22,906 nucleotides of DNA from JAIYDJ01 sp031398695 (lineage in GTDB: Bacteria; Pseudomonadota; Alphaproteobacteria; Rhodobacterales; Rhodobacteraceae). The notes beneath the pieces are model-generated. The model ran no database searches. It worked only from the letters and a program-made list of their open reading frames with translations, and was not told the origin of the DNA. The translations under genes and the position numbers were made by a program. Below, in pieces: positions 1-7,453 of the stretch (its first letter is position 1; every line of letters starts with the position of its first letter). The stretch spans positions 1 to 22,906 of the forward strand of contig JANNNU010000223.1 of assembly GCA_031398695.1 (NCBI GenBank), read 5' to 3'.

Positions 1-79
1 TGAACTTGCCGTTCGGATCCCACCATTCGGCCGCCATCGCCTCGAACTTGGCAACTTCGATCGGATCGATGGTGGTCAT
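1..79 (-). CDS. ubiG: 3-demethylubiquinol 3-O-methyltransferase, N-terminus (partial)
   Basis: Only the first 26 codons lie inside the window; the gene runs off the left edge. The visible protein begins MTTIDPIEVAKFEAMAAEWW and continues DPNGKF, which is the characteristic start of alphaproteobacterial UbiG (the AEWWDP.GKF motif). UbiG is the SAM-dependent O-methyltransferase that acts twice in ubiquinone synthesis. The ATG at 79 is preceded at good distance by GGAGGG (complement of 88-93), so the start is well supported. It is divergent from the aminopeptidase gene, with about 60 bases between the starts. The SAM-binding domain is outside the window, so the identification rests on the N-terminus alone. 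Confidence 0.85.
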   Translation of the reverse strand, partial: MTTIDPIEVAKFEAMAAEWWDPNGKF

Positions 80-99
80 GGCAGCGGCCCTCCGGTTTG

Positions 100-132
100 C
101 CCTGTAGCAGGGCGCAATTCATACGTTATATA
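100..132. promoter_or_regulatory. Divergent ubiG/pip promoter region
   Basis: The short gap between the two divergent starts has an AT-rich core. On the plus strand TATATA (127-132) is a -10 candidate for pip, and on the minus strand the overlapping TATAAC (130-125) is one for ubiG. No good -35 hexamer is seen for either. A small inverted repeat CCCTG-TAG-CAGGG (100-112) lies on the ubiG side and could be an operator or part of the ubiG leader. The assignment is by position and motif only. Confidence 0.35.
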
Positions 133-137
133 GGTCG

Positions 138-1121
138 GTGATGGATCAGAGATCAGGCCAAAAGCGCGCAGTCGAATATCTTTACCCGCCCGTCGATCCC
201 TTCGATCAACGCGTGATCGATATGGGCGACGGCCACCGCATCTATGTCGAACAGTGCGGCAACCCCCAAGGGGTGCCCGTTCTGGTGCTGCACGGCGGTC
301 CGGGGGGCGCATGCAGCCCGGCGATGCGGCGCTATTTCGACCCGGCGATCTACCGCGTCGTGCTGTTCGATCAGCGCGGGTGCGGGCGTTCGCGGCCCCA
401 TGCCAGCGTGGTCAACAACACCACCTGGCATCTGGTCGCCGACATCGAGGTGATCCGCGAGTCGTTGGAGATCGACACCTTCATCTGCTTCGGCGGGTCG
501 TGGGGCGCGACGCTGGCGCTGGTCTATGCCATCACCCACCCCGCCCGGGTCAGCCATCTGGTGCTGCGCGGCGTGTTCCTGTCGACCCGGGCGGAACTGG
601 ACTGGTTCTACGGCGGCGGCGCGGCGGCATTCTACCCCGACCTCTGGGCCCGCTTTGCCGGGCTGGTGCCGCAAGACGAACGCGACGATCTGATCGCAGC
701 CTATCACCGGCGGCTGTTTTCAGGGCATCTGCCGGAAGAGACGAAAGCCGCAAGGGCTTGGGCCTCTTGGGAAAACGCGCTGGCGTCGGTGCATCACGAC
801 GGTCCGGTCGGCGAAAGCCCCGCCGAATATGCCCGCGCCTTTGCAAGGCTGGAAAACCACTATTTCACCAACGCGGGCTTTCTGGCGTGTGACGGCTGGA
901 TCGAACAGCAAAAGGCCCGCATCGCCCATATTCCGACGGTGATCGTGCAAGGCCGGTTCGACATGATCTGCCCGCCTGCCTCGGCCTGGCGGCTGGCGCA
1001 GGGGTGGGAGGCGTGTTCGGTCCGCCTGATCCCGCTGGCCGGACATGCCCTGTCCGAGCCTGGGATCTCCGAAGCGCTGGTGGCGGTGATGGACGGGTTG
1101 CGCGCCGCGACCCGGGCGTGA
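138..1121 (+). CDS. pip: Prolyl aminopeptidase (proline iminopeptidase, S33 family)
   Basis: This alpha/beta-hydrolase removes N-terminal proline from peptides in the cytoplasm. The 327-residue length is usual for the family. Visible motifs, counted from the GTG at 138, are the oxyanion-hole HGGPG (52-56), DQRGCGRS (78-85), the nucleophile elbow GGSWG with Ser121, the acid Asp275 in GRFDMICPP and His303 in LAGHALSEPG. The catalytic triad is therefore complete. No signal peptide is present. The start is either GTG 138 or the adjacent ATG 141; ATG is slightly preferred because related proteins begin with a single Met. A -10 candidate only about 8 bases upstream leaves almost no 5' leader. The gene appears monocistronic, with no clear terminator of its own before the rimP promoter. 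Confidence 0.93.
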   Translation: MMDQRSGQKRAVEYLYPPVDPFDQRVIDMGDGHRIYVEQCGNPQGVPVLVLHGGPGGACSPAMRRYFDPAIYRVVLFDQRGCGRSRPHASVVNNTTWHLVADIEVIRESLEIDTFICFGGSWGATLALVYAITHPARVSHLVLRGVFLSTRAELDWFYGGGAAAFYPDLWARFAGLVPQDERDDLIAAYHRRLFSGHLPEETKAARAWASWENALASVHHDGPVGESPAEYARAFARLENHYFTNAGFLACDGWIEQQKARIAHIPTVIVQGRFDMICPPASAWRLAQGWEACSVRLIPLAGHALSEPGISEALVAVMDGLRAATRA

Positions 1122-1145
1122 CAGCGGGCGGCGGCGCGTTGACCC

Positions 1146-1174
1146 TTGCGTTGTGTGGGGGTCGGGCGTATATC
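1146..1174 (+). promoter_or_regulatory. Candidate sigma70 promoter for the rimP-nusA-ylxR-infB operon
   Basis: TTGCGT (1146-1151) and TATATC (1169-1174) are separated by exactly 17 bases, in the gap after pip. The predicted start is near 1181. No other promoter-like sequence is visible between this point and rimP, and only about 45 bases separate the downstream terminator hairpin from the rimP start. This is therefore the best candidate for the operon promoter. It matches the consensus at four of six positions in each hexamer. Confidence 0.5.
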
Positions 1175-1180
1175 GCGTAG

Positions 1181-1247
1181 AACAGCGGTTTCAGGGTCCA
1201 AACCTGAAGCTATCGATCCGCACAACGGGCCGCTGGCCCGTTTTTTG
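1181..1247 (+). promoter_or_regulatory. rimP leader: possible transcription attenuator (or a short sRNA)
   Basis: Between the promoter and rimP lie three mutually exclusive pairings. First, a hairpin of 1188-1195 with 1203-1210 (eight pairs including one G-U). Second, an intrinsic terminator of 1224-1231 with 1235-1242 (AACGGGCC / GGCCCGTT, loop GCT) followed by a T run to 1250. Third, a six-base perfect pairing of CAGCGG (1183-1188) with CCGCTG (1230-1235), which would break the terminator. That is the layout of an attenuator in front of an operon encoding NusA, a termination/antitermination factor. A stand-alone transcript of about 65 nt is the alternative. The pairings are seen directly; the regulation is inferred. 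Confidence 0.45.
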
Positions 1248-1250
1248 TTT
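1224..1250 (+). terminator. Intrinsic terminator upstream of rimP
   Basis: A perfect 8-bp stem AACGGGCC/GGCCCGTT with a 3-base loop is followed by TTTTTGTTT. It is a strong factor-independent terminator by sequence. It may end readthrough from pip, a short leader RNA, or both. Confidence 0.8.
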
Positions 1251-1291
1251 TCCGGCGGCCGCCTGCCCCGTCTTCATGTTCTGGAACCCGA

Positions 1292-1903
1292 ATGTCCGAC
1301 CTGATCGCCAAAACCGCCATCGACCGTCGCCTGGCCGACATCGTCGGCCCCGTCATCGAGGGATTGGGGTTCGAACTGGTGCGCATCCGGCTGATGGGCG
1401 GGCGCACGCGGACGTTGCAGATCATGGCCGACCGTCCCGATGGCGGGATCGAGGTGGACGATTGCGCCACGATCTCGACCGCCGTTTCAGCCGTTCTGGA
1501 CGTCGAGGACCCGGTGGAAGACAACTACATCCTCGAAGTGTCCTCGCCCGGCATCGACAGGCCGTTGACGAGGCTCAAGGATTTCGATGTCTGGGCCGAC
1601 TACGAGGCACGGCTGGAAACCACCGAGTTGATCGACGGCCGCCGCCGCTTCAAGGGTGAACTCCGTGGCACCGAAGGCGACGAGGTGCTGATCGAGATCG
1701 AGGAGCCGACCGGCAAGGTCACCATCGGCCTCAAGTTCGACTGGCTGTCCGACGCCAAACTGATCCTGACCGACGACCTGATCGCCGAGATGTTGCGCCA
1801 GAAGAAGGCCAGCGGCGTGATCGACGAGACGCAGTTCGACGAGATTGAAACTTCGGAAGGGGATGAGGCAGAAGAGCCGGAAACCCCGCCCACCAAACAC
1901 TGA
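1292..1903 (+). CDS. rimP: Ribosome maturation factor RimP
   Basis: RimP binds free 30S subunits and helps their late assembly. The 203-residue protein has the family's N-terminal alpha/beta domain (about 1-90) with the characteristic EVSSPGIDRPL segment at the domain junction, then an Sm-like C-terminal domain to about residue 160. A charged, acidic tail (about 165-203, rich in Glu and Asp and ending PPTKH) extends beyond the E. coli-type length, as is common in alphaproteobacteria. The ATG at 1292 has a modest upstream GGAA. It is the first gene of the rimP-nusA-ylxR-infB cluster and ends 13 bases before nusA. Confidence 0.95.
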   Translation: MSDLIAKTAIDRRLADIVGPVIEGLGFELVRIRLMGGRTRTLQIMADRPDGGIEVDDCATISTAVSAVLDVEDPVEDNYILEVSSPGIDRPLTRLKDFDVWADYEARLETTELIDGRRRFKGELRGTEGDEVLIEIEEPTGKVTIGLKFDWLSDAKLILTDDLIAEMLRQKKASGVIDETQFDEIETSEGDEAEEPETPPTKH

Positions 1904-1916
1904 CCGGGAGTTAGAC

Positions 1917-3524
1917 ATGGCGATTACCTCTGCCAACCAGTTGGAACTGCTGCAAACCGCCGAGGCGGTAGCGCGGGAAAAGATGATCGAGCCCGAGCTG
2001 GTGATCCAGGCGATGGAAGACAGCCTCGCCCGCGCCGCCAAGTCGCGCTATGGCGCCGACATGGACATCCGCGTCAAGATCGACCGCAAGACCGGACGCG
2101 CCAGCTTTGCCCGCATCCGCACAGTCGTCGAGGATGACGCGGTCGAGAATCACCATGCGCAACTGACGGTCAAGCAAGCCAAGGACTACCTCGCCGAGCC
2201 GAAGCTGGGTGACGAGATCATCGACGAGGTTCCCCCCGTCGATCTGGGCCGCATCGCCGCGCAGTCGGCCAAGCAGGTGATCCTGCAAAAGGTTCGCGAG
2301 GCCGAGCGGGACCGGCAGTTCGAAGAATTCAAGGACCGCAAGGGCACGATCATCAACGGTGCCGTCAAGCGCGAGGAATACGGCAACATCATCGTCGATA
2401 TCGGCCGCGGCGAGGCGATCCTGCGCCGCAACGAAAAGATCGGCCGCGAGGCTTACCGCCCCAACGACCGCATCCGCGCCTACATCAAGGACGTGCGGCG
2501 CGAGGCGCGCGGCCCGCAGGTGTTCTTGAGCCGCACCGATCCGCAGTTCATGGCCGAGCTCTTCAAGATGGAAGTGCCCGAAATCTATGACGGCATCATC
2601 GAGATCAAGGCCGTGGCCCGCGACCCCGGCAGCCGCGCCAAGATCGCGGTCATCAGCTATGACAACTCGATCGACCCCGTGGGTGCCTGCGTCGGTATGC
2701 GCGGCAGCCGGGTTCAGGCGGTGGTCAACGAGTTGCAGGGTGAAAAGATCGACATCATCCCGTGGAATCAGGATCAGGCGACGTTCCTGGTGAACGCATT
2801 GCAGCCGGCCGAGGTCAGCAAGGTCGTGATCGACGAGGAGTCGGGCAAGATCATCGTGGTCGTCCCGGACGAACAGCTGTCGCTCGCCATCGGTCGGCGC
2901 GGCCAGAACGTGCGTCTTGCCAGCCAGCTTACGGCGCTCGACATCGACATCATGACGGAATCCGACGAATCCGCCCGCCGTCAGGCCGAATTCACCGAAC
3001 GCACCAAGCTGTTCGTCGACACGCTGGATATCGACGAGATGATGGCGCAGCTGCTGGTGTCGGAAGGCTTCACCAACCTTGAGGAAGTCGCCTACGTCGA
3101 GGTGGACGAACTGCTGTCGATCGACGGCTTCGACGAAGGCACGGCGGGTGAGTTGCAGGCCAGGGCCCGCGATTACCTCGAAGCGTCTAACATCAAGGCG
3201 ATGGAGGCGGCGCGTGCGCTGGGTGTCGAGGACAGCTTGGTTGAATTCGAAGGCCTGACACCCCAGATGCTGGAAGCGCTGGCCAAGGACGGCATCAAGA
3301 CGTTGGAAGACTTCGCAACCTGCGCCGACTGGGAACTGGCGGGTGGCTGGACCACGGTGAACGGGCAGCGCGTGAAGGATGAAGGCGTGCTCGAGAAATT
3401 CGACATGTCGCTGGAAGAGGCGCAGCATCTGGTGATGACCGCGCGGGTCATGCTGGGCTGGGTCGATCCGACCGAGTTGGCCGGGGCCGAAGAGCCCGCA
3501 GAAGAAGAGGAGGCCGAGGTGTAA
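1917..3524 (+). CDS. nusA: Transcription termination/antitermination factor NusA
   Basis: NusA binds RNA polymerase and nascent RNA and modulates pausing, intrinsic termination and antitermination. The 535-residue protein shows the N-terminal RNAP-binding domain (1 to about 135), an S1 domain beginning near residue 141 (RKGTIINGAVKREEYGN), KH1 with GMRG at 260-263 and KH2 with GRRG at 326-329. Two helix-hairpin-helix-like C-terminal repeats follow (about 365-425 and 430-480), then a short acidic tail. The start was set at ATG 1917 (MAITSANQLELLQ), preceded by GGGAG at 1906-1910. The reading frame is open further upstream, but that part overlaps rimP and lacks family similarity. Confidence 0.96.
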   Translation: MAITSANQLELLQTAEAVAREKMIEPELVIQAMEDSLARAAKSRYGADMDIRVKIDRKTGRASFARIRTVVEDDAVENHHAQLTVKQAKDYLAEPKLGDEIIDEVPPVDLGRIAAQSAKQVILQKVREAERDRQFEEFKDRKGTIINGAVKREEYGNIIVDIGRGEAILRRNEKIGREAYRPNDRIRAYIKDVRREARGPQVFLSRTDPQFMAELFKMEVPEIYDGIIEIKAVARDPGSRAKIAVISYDNSIDPVGACVGMRGSRVQAVVNELQGEKIDIIPWNQDQATFLVNALQPAEVSKVVIDEESGKIIVVVPDEQLSLAIGRRGQNVRLASQLTALDIDIMTESDESARRQAEFTERTKLFVDTLDIDEMMAQLLVSEGFTNLEEVAYVEVDELLSIDGFDEGTAGELQARARDYLEASNIKAMEAARALGVEDSLVEFEGLTPQMLEALAKDGIKTLEDFATCADWELAGGWTTVNGQRVKDEGVLEKFDMSLEEAQHLVMTARVMLGWVDPTELAGAEEPAEEEEAEV

Positions 3525-3536
3525 CCTCGGACCCCT

Positions 3537-4181
3537 TTGACGCGCGGCGGCAAGGACGATCAGCAGGACGACCCCGAACGCAAGTGCATCGTCACCGGCG
3601 ACAGCGGACCCAAATCCGGACTGATCCGGTTTTGCGTCGGCCCCGAGTGTCAGGTGGTGCCCGACATTCTGGGCAAGCTGCCGGGGCGGGGCATGTATGT
3701 CTCGTCTGACAGGGCAGCCTTGACGAAGGCGGCGGCGAAAGGGCTTTTCAGCCGCGCCGCGCGTCAACCGGTCAAGGTGCCGCCGGATCTGGTGGAAACG
3801 GTCGAGTTTCTGTTGGTGCGGCGGGTGACAGACCTGATCTCGATGGCCCGCAAGGCCAACGGGGCGGTGATGGGCTATGAAAAGGTCAAGACCTGGCTCG
3901 CCGGTGGCAAGGCGCGGGTGCTGATCCAGGCCTCTGACGGCTCGGAACGAGGCAAGACCACGCTGCGCGCACCGGGCGGGCCAGAGACGCTGATCAACTG
4001 TCTGACCGCGCAGGAAATGGGTTTGTCCTTTGGCCGCGAACGTGCGATACACGCCGCGCTTGCCGCTGGTGGACTCACATCGCGTGTTGTAGAGGAAGCG
4101 GCAAGGCTGGCCGGGCTCCGTGACGGACCCGTTCAGCAATTGGGCGGTGCGACCGCCGAAAAGGATACGAAAGACGCATGA
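3537..4181 (+). CDS. YlxR-family (DUF448) RNA-binding protein with L7Ae-like C-terminal domain
   Basis: The N-terminal half (about 12-80) has YlxR features: a CIVTG segment, then GLIRF and the conserved LPGRGMYV loop at 48-55. The second half (about 95-180) resembles an L7Ae/L30e RNA-binding fold (VTDLISMARKANGAVMGYEK, then KARVLIQASD). The two-domain form is typical of alphaproteobacteria, whereas in Firmicutes YlxR and the L7Ae-like YlxQ are separate genes in this same operon. The best start is TTG 3537 (MTRGGK), 12 bases after nusA, without a convincing Shine-Dalgarno; coupling to nusA translation is likely. The stop overlaps the infB start as ATGA. The exact role is unproven; RNA or ribosome binding is inferred from the domains. 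Confidence 0.88.
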   Translation: MTRGGKDDQQDDPERKCIVTGDSGPKSGLIRFCVGPECQVVPDILGKLPGRGMYVSSDRAALTKAAAKGLFSRAARQPVKVPPDLVETVEFLLVRRVTDLISMARKANGAVMGYEKVKTWLAGGKARVLIQASDGSERGKTTLRAPGGPETLINCLTAQEMGLSFGRERAIHAALAAGGLTSRVVEEAARLAGLRDGPVQQLGGATAEKDTKDA

Positions 4182-6721
4182 CCGACACTGACGGCAAGAA
4201 ACCCCTCGGCTTGGGTGGCGCACCCCGTTCCGGACAGGTGAAGCAAAGCTTCAGCCATGGCCGGACCAAAAGCGTGCTGGTCGAAACCAAACGCAAGCGC
4301 GTGGTGGTGCCGACGAAACCCGGCGCGCCGGGGGCAACGGGCGCAGGCACAGGCTCGCATCTGGGCGATCCGTCCAAGCGTCCTGCGGGGATTTCCGATG
4401 CGGAAATGGAACGCCGTCTGACCGCTTTGCGCGCCGCGAAGGCCCGCGAACTGGAAGACAGCGCGCGCCGCGCGGTCGAGGACAAGGCCCGCGAAGAGGA
4501 ACGTCAGCGCAAGCGTGACGAAGCCGAAGCGCGCGAGAAGGAAGAGCGCGAACGCGAAGCCGCCGCCAAGGCCAAGCTGGTTGAAGAGGCGCGCGCCAAG
4601 GCCGAGGCCGAGATCAAGGCACAGCGCGAAGCCGACGCTGCCAAGCCCCAGACCACGTCGCGCGCAGCACAGCCGTCGTCCGCCCGGCCCGCTGCGGCTC
4701 CGGGGCAGGATGACGCGCGCGGACCGGCCGGGGCCAAGCCAGGCCTTCCGGCACCGCGCAAGACCGACCGCGAGCGCGACGACCGCGCCACCGACCGGGG
4801 CGTCAAGGCCAAGGGCGACGAAGGCCGCCGTGTCGGCAAGTTGACCCTGAACGACGCCCTCGCCGGCGAAGGCGGGCGCACGCGCAGCCTGGCCGCGATG
4901 AAGCGCAAGCAGGAAAAAGCCCGGCAAAAGGCGATGGGCTTCAACAAGCCCGAAAAGCAGGTCCGCGATGTGCAGCTGCCCGAAACCATCGTGGTGCAGG
5001 AACTTGCGAACCGGATGGCCGAACGCGCCGCCGACGTCGTGAAATCGCTCATGAAAATGGGCATGATGGTCACGATGAACCAGGCGATCGACGCCGACAC
5101 CGCCGAACTGGTGATCGAGGAATTTGGCCACAAGGCCGTCCGTGTCTCGGACTCGGACGTCGAGCAGGTCATCGAAAAGGTCAAGGACACCGACGGCGAC
5201 ATGATGGTGCGCCCGCCGATCATCACGATCATGGGCCACGTCGACCACGGCAAGACCTCGCTTTTGGACGCTATCCGCCATGCCAATGTCGTCTCGGGCG
5301 AGGCGGGCGGGATCACCCAGCACATCGGTGCGTATCAGGTGACGACCGACGCCGGGGCCAAGCTGACCTTCCTCGACACGCCGGGCCACGCGGCCTTCAC
5401 GTCGATGCGCTCGCGCGGGGCGCAGGTGACGGACATCGTGGTGCTGGTCGTGGCAGCCGATGATGCCGTCATGCCGCAGACGATCGAGGCAATCGCCCAC
5501 GCCAAGGCGGCCAAGGTGCCATTGATCGTGGCGATCAACAAGATCGACAAGTATGACGCGAACCCGACCAAGGTGCGAACCGACCTGTTGCAGCACGACA
5601 TCGTGGTGGAACAGATGTCGGGCGACGTGCAGGACGTCGAGGTGTCGGCCAAGACCGGTCAGGGGCTCGATGTCCTTCTGGAAGCCATCGCCTTGCAGGC
5701 CGAAATCCTGGAACTGCGCGCGAACCCGAACCGGGCGGCGTCCGGTGCCGTGATCGAGGCCAAGCTGGACGTGGGCCGTGGCCCGGTGGCGACCGTATTG
5801 GTGCAGAACGGCACCCTGCGCAAAGGCGACATCTTCGTCGTCGGCGAACAGTGGGGCAAGGTTCGCGCGCTGGTCAACGATCAGGGCGAGCGGATCGACG
5901 AGGCCGGTCCTTCGGTTCCGGTCGAGGTTCTGGGCCTTTCCGGCACGCCGTCGGCGGGCGATACGCTGAACGTCGTGGAAACCGAGGCGCAGGCACGCGA
6001 GATCGCCGACTACCGTGCCAAGACCACCAAGGACAAGCGCGCGGCCATCGGCGCTGCGACAACGCTGGAACAGCTGATGGCGAAAGCCAAAGCGGATCAG
6101 TCGGTTGCGGAATTGCCGATCTTGGTCAAGGCGGATGTACAGGGGTCGGCCGAGGCGATCGTGCAGGCGATGGAAAAGATCGGCAACGACGAAGTTCGGG
6201 TGCGGGTTCTGCATTCGGGTGTTGGCGCCATCACCGACTCCGACGTCAGCCTCGCGGATTCGAACAACGCGCCGATCATCGGCTTCAACGTGCGTGCCAA
6301 CGCGTCGGCGCGTGCGACGGCCAACCAGAAGGGGGTCGAGATCCGCTATTACTCGATCATCTACGATCTGGTCGATGACATCAAAGCCGCCGCTTCGGGT
6401 CTGTTGAAGGCCGAGATCCGCGAAACGTTCATCGGCTACGCCACGATCAAAGAGGTGTTCAAGGTCACGGGCGTCGGCATGGTCGCTGGCTGCCTGGTCA
6501 CCGAAGGCATCGCCCGCCGGTCCGCCGGGGTCCGCCTTCTGCGCGACAACGTCGTGATCCATGAAGGCACGCTGAAGACGCTGAAACGCTTCAAAGATGA
6601 GGTCAAGGACGTGATCTCGGGTCAGGAGTGCGGCATGGGCTTCGAGCGTTACGAAGACATCCGTCCGGGCGACGTGATCGAGATTTTCGAGCGGGAAGAG
6701 ATCCAGCGCAAGCTGGCCTGA
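4178..6721 (+). CDS. infB: Translation initiation factor IF-2
   Basis: IF-2 is the GTPase that brings initiator fMet-tRNA to the 30S subunit and promotes subunit joining. The 847-residue protein has a strongly charged, probably helical segment (about 72-156, Glu/Arg/Lys/Ala-rich) and a Pro/Ala linker. The IF2_N module follows (about 267-324), then the G domain with G1 GHVDHGKT at 353-360, G3 DTPGH at 400-404 and G4 NKID at 454-457. The beta-barrel and C-terminal domains end in a FERYEDIRPGDVIEIFE-type sequence that binds the fMet-tRNA end. The ATG overlaps the previous stop by four bases (ATGA). It is the last gene of the operon; rbfA, truB and rpsO do not follow as they do in many bacteria. 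Confidence 0.98.
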   Translation: MTDTDGKKPLGLGGAPRSGQVKQSFSHGRTKSVLVETKRKRVVVPTKPGAPGATGAGTGSHLGDPSKRPAGISDAEMERRLTALRAAKARELEDSARRAVEDKAREEERQRKRDEAEAREKEEREREAAAKAKLVEEARAKAEAEIKAQREADAAKPQTTSRAAQPSSARPAAAPGQDDARGPAGAKPGLPAPRKTDRERDDRATDRGVKAKGDEGRRVGKLTLNDALAGEGGRTRSLAAMKRKQEKARQKAMGFNKPEKQVRDVQLPETIVVQELANRMAERAADVVKSLMKMGMMVTMNQAIDADTAELVIEEFGHKAVRVSDSDVEQVIEKVKDTDGDMMVRPPIITIMGHVDHGKTSLLDAIRHANVVSGEAGGITQHIGAYQVTTDAGAKLTFLDTPGHAAFTSMRSRGAQVTDIVVLVVAADDAVMPQTIEAIAHAKAAKVPLIVAINKIDKYDANPTKVRTDLLQHDIVVEQMSGDVQDVEVSAKTGQGLDVLLEAIALQAEILELRANPNRAASGAVIEAKLDVGRGPVATVLVQNGTLRKGDIFVVGEQWGKVRALVNDQGERIDEAGPSVPVEVLGLSGTPSAGDTLNVVETEAQAREIADYRAKTTKDKRAAIGAATTLEQLMAKAKADQSVAELPILVKADVQGSAEAIVQAMEKIGNDEVRVRVLHSGVGAITDSDVSLADSNNAPIIGFNVRANASARATANQKGVEIRYYSIIYDLVDDIKAAASGLLKAEIRETFIGYATIKEVFKVTGVGMVAGCLVTEGIARRSAGVRLLRDNVVIHEGTLKTLKRFKDEVKDVISGQECGMGFERYEDIRPGDVIEIFEREEIQRKLA

Positions 6722-6735
6722 TCTGCTCAGAACAC

Positions 6736-6780
6736 AATGACGAAGGCCGGGCAGATCGCCCGGCCTTCGTCATTCTTTCA
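6736..6780. terminator. Strong terminator after infB, shared with the convergent small ORF
   Basis: A perfect 17-bp inverted repeat (6736-6752 with 6758-6774, loop AGATC) begins 15 bases after the infB stop. The plus-strand 3' flank is CTTTC, a short T-rich tail. The same palindrome lies 12 bases beyond the stop of the minus-strand small ORF, so it probably ends both transcripts. Confidence 0.85.
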
Positions 6781-6786
6781 CGAAAC

Positions 6787-6927
6787 TCAATCGCCGCGTG
6801 TGGCCGAAACGGGGTATCCGACAAAGGTCTTTTCATCGACCTTGACCATGATCTTTCCGTTTGCCATCTGACCGACCAACAGGCCCTGGACAGATACGCA
6901 ACTTCCCAATGAAATCGTCCGAAGCAT
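6787..6927 (-). CDS. Small protein, 46 residues, function unknown
   Basis: An ATG at 6927 opens a 46-codon frame ending in TGA at 6787. The product begins MLRTISLGSCVSVQG and continues with a short alternation of hydrophobic and polar residues (KIMVKVDEKTFVGYPV). This looks like a small beta-strand-rich fold rather than a random translation. A purine-rich GGGGGGA lies 8-14 bases upstream of the ATG, and a strong terminator follows the stop, as for a real gene. Third-position GC is 28 of 45 codons, lower than in neighbouring genes. I have a loose memory of similar short proteins in Rhodobacterales, sometimes labelled as IF-2-related, but cannot confirm it. No function is assigned. Confidence 0.6.
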   Translation of the reverse strand: MLRTISLGSCVSVQGLLVGQMANGKIMVKVDEKTFVGYPVSATRGD

Positions 6928-7007
6928 AGGCTATTCCCCCCAATGTCCCTGCCTCACAAACATATCGCGAAACGTTAACAAAACCACCACATTTCTGCCA
7001 CTTATGC

Positions 7008-7041
7008 AAAAATTCTTGGCGGTTTGGGAACCGATCGGCCA
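7008..7041 (-). terminator. Possible terminator of the argJ-mutT transcript
   Basis: On the minus strand TGGC (7041-7038) and GGTT (7032-7029 region) pair with AACC and GCCA (7024-7017), with a bulge on the 5' side. The stem is followed by AAGAATTTTT. It lies just after the mutT stop. The stem is short and interrupted, so it is a weak candidate. Confidence 0.4.
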
Positions 7042-7054
7042 GAGCGTCCCGACG

Positions 7055-7453
7055 CTACAACAGGTCGCGCAATGTCGAAATAAGTGGCAGATCGGCCGGG
7101 GGCATCGGGTAGTTGCGCATCTTTTCCGGGCGAACCCACGCCAAACTCTGCCCTTCGCGCCCCTGCACCACCCCATCCCAGCGCCGGCACGCGAAAAGCG
7201 GCATCAGCAAATGAAACGTTTCATAGGAATGGCTGGCGAATGTCAGCGGGGCAAGACAACTTTTCCATGTGTCGATCCCCAACTCTTCGTGCAATTCGCG
7301 AATCAGGGCGGCCTCGGGGGTCTCGTCCGACTCAACCTTGCCCCCCGGAAATTCCCACAAGCCCGCCATGGATTTTCCTGGTGGCCGCTGCGCAAGCAGA
7401 ACCCGCCCGTCCGGATCGATCAGGGCGGCCGCCGAAACAAGAACGATCTTCAC
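7055..7453 (-). CDS. mutT: MutT-family Nudix hydrolase (8-oxo-dGTP pyrophosphatase type)
   Basis: The 132-residue protein carries a complete Nudix box at 38-60 (G38, E44, R52-E53, E56-E57, G59). It is preceded by the MutT-typical LLAQRPPGKSMAGLWEFPGG, which matches enzymes that hydrolyse oxidised guanine nucleotides and so prevent transversions. The start is GTG 7453, whose GTGA overlaps the argJ stop, indicating translational coupling. The frame is open further upstream inside argJ, but that part is out-of-frame argJ sequence. The argJ-mutT order is common in alphaproteobacteria. Substrate specificity (8-oxo-dGTP or other) cannot be read from sequence. Confidence 0.9.
   Translation of the reverse strand: MKIVLVSAAALIDPDGRVLLAQRPPGKSMAGLWEFPGGKVESDETPEAALIRELHEELGIDTWKSCLAPLTFASHSYETFHLLMPLFACRRWDGVVQGREGQSLAWVRPEKMRNYPMPPADLPLISTLRDLL

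Noticed and set aside
1122..1291. A tRNA (such as initiator tRNA) upstream of rimP as in enterobacteria
   Set aside because: No cloverleaf, T-loop GGTTCRA or acceptor stem could be found; the structure present is a leader hairpin plus terminator.
1911..4223. 770-codon open frame antisense to nusA and the YlxR-like gene
   Set aside because: Its translation is low-complexity and His/Asp/Arg/Leu-rich with no domain pattern. It spans genes with clear families on the other strand; long antisense frames are expected at this GC content.
4133..6562. 809-codon open frame antisense to infB
   Set aside because: It mirrors the infB codon pattern and shows no recognisable motif or ribosome site. The plus strand carries an unambiguous IF-2.
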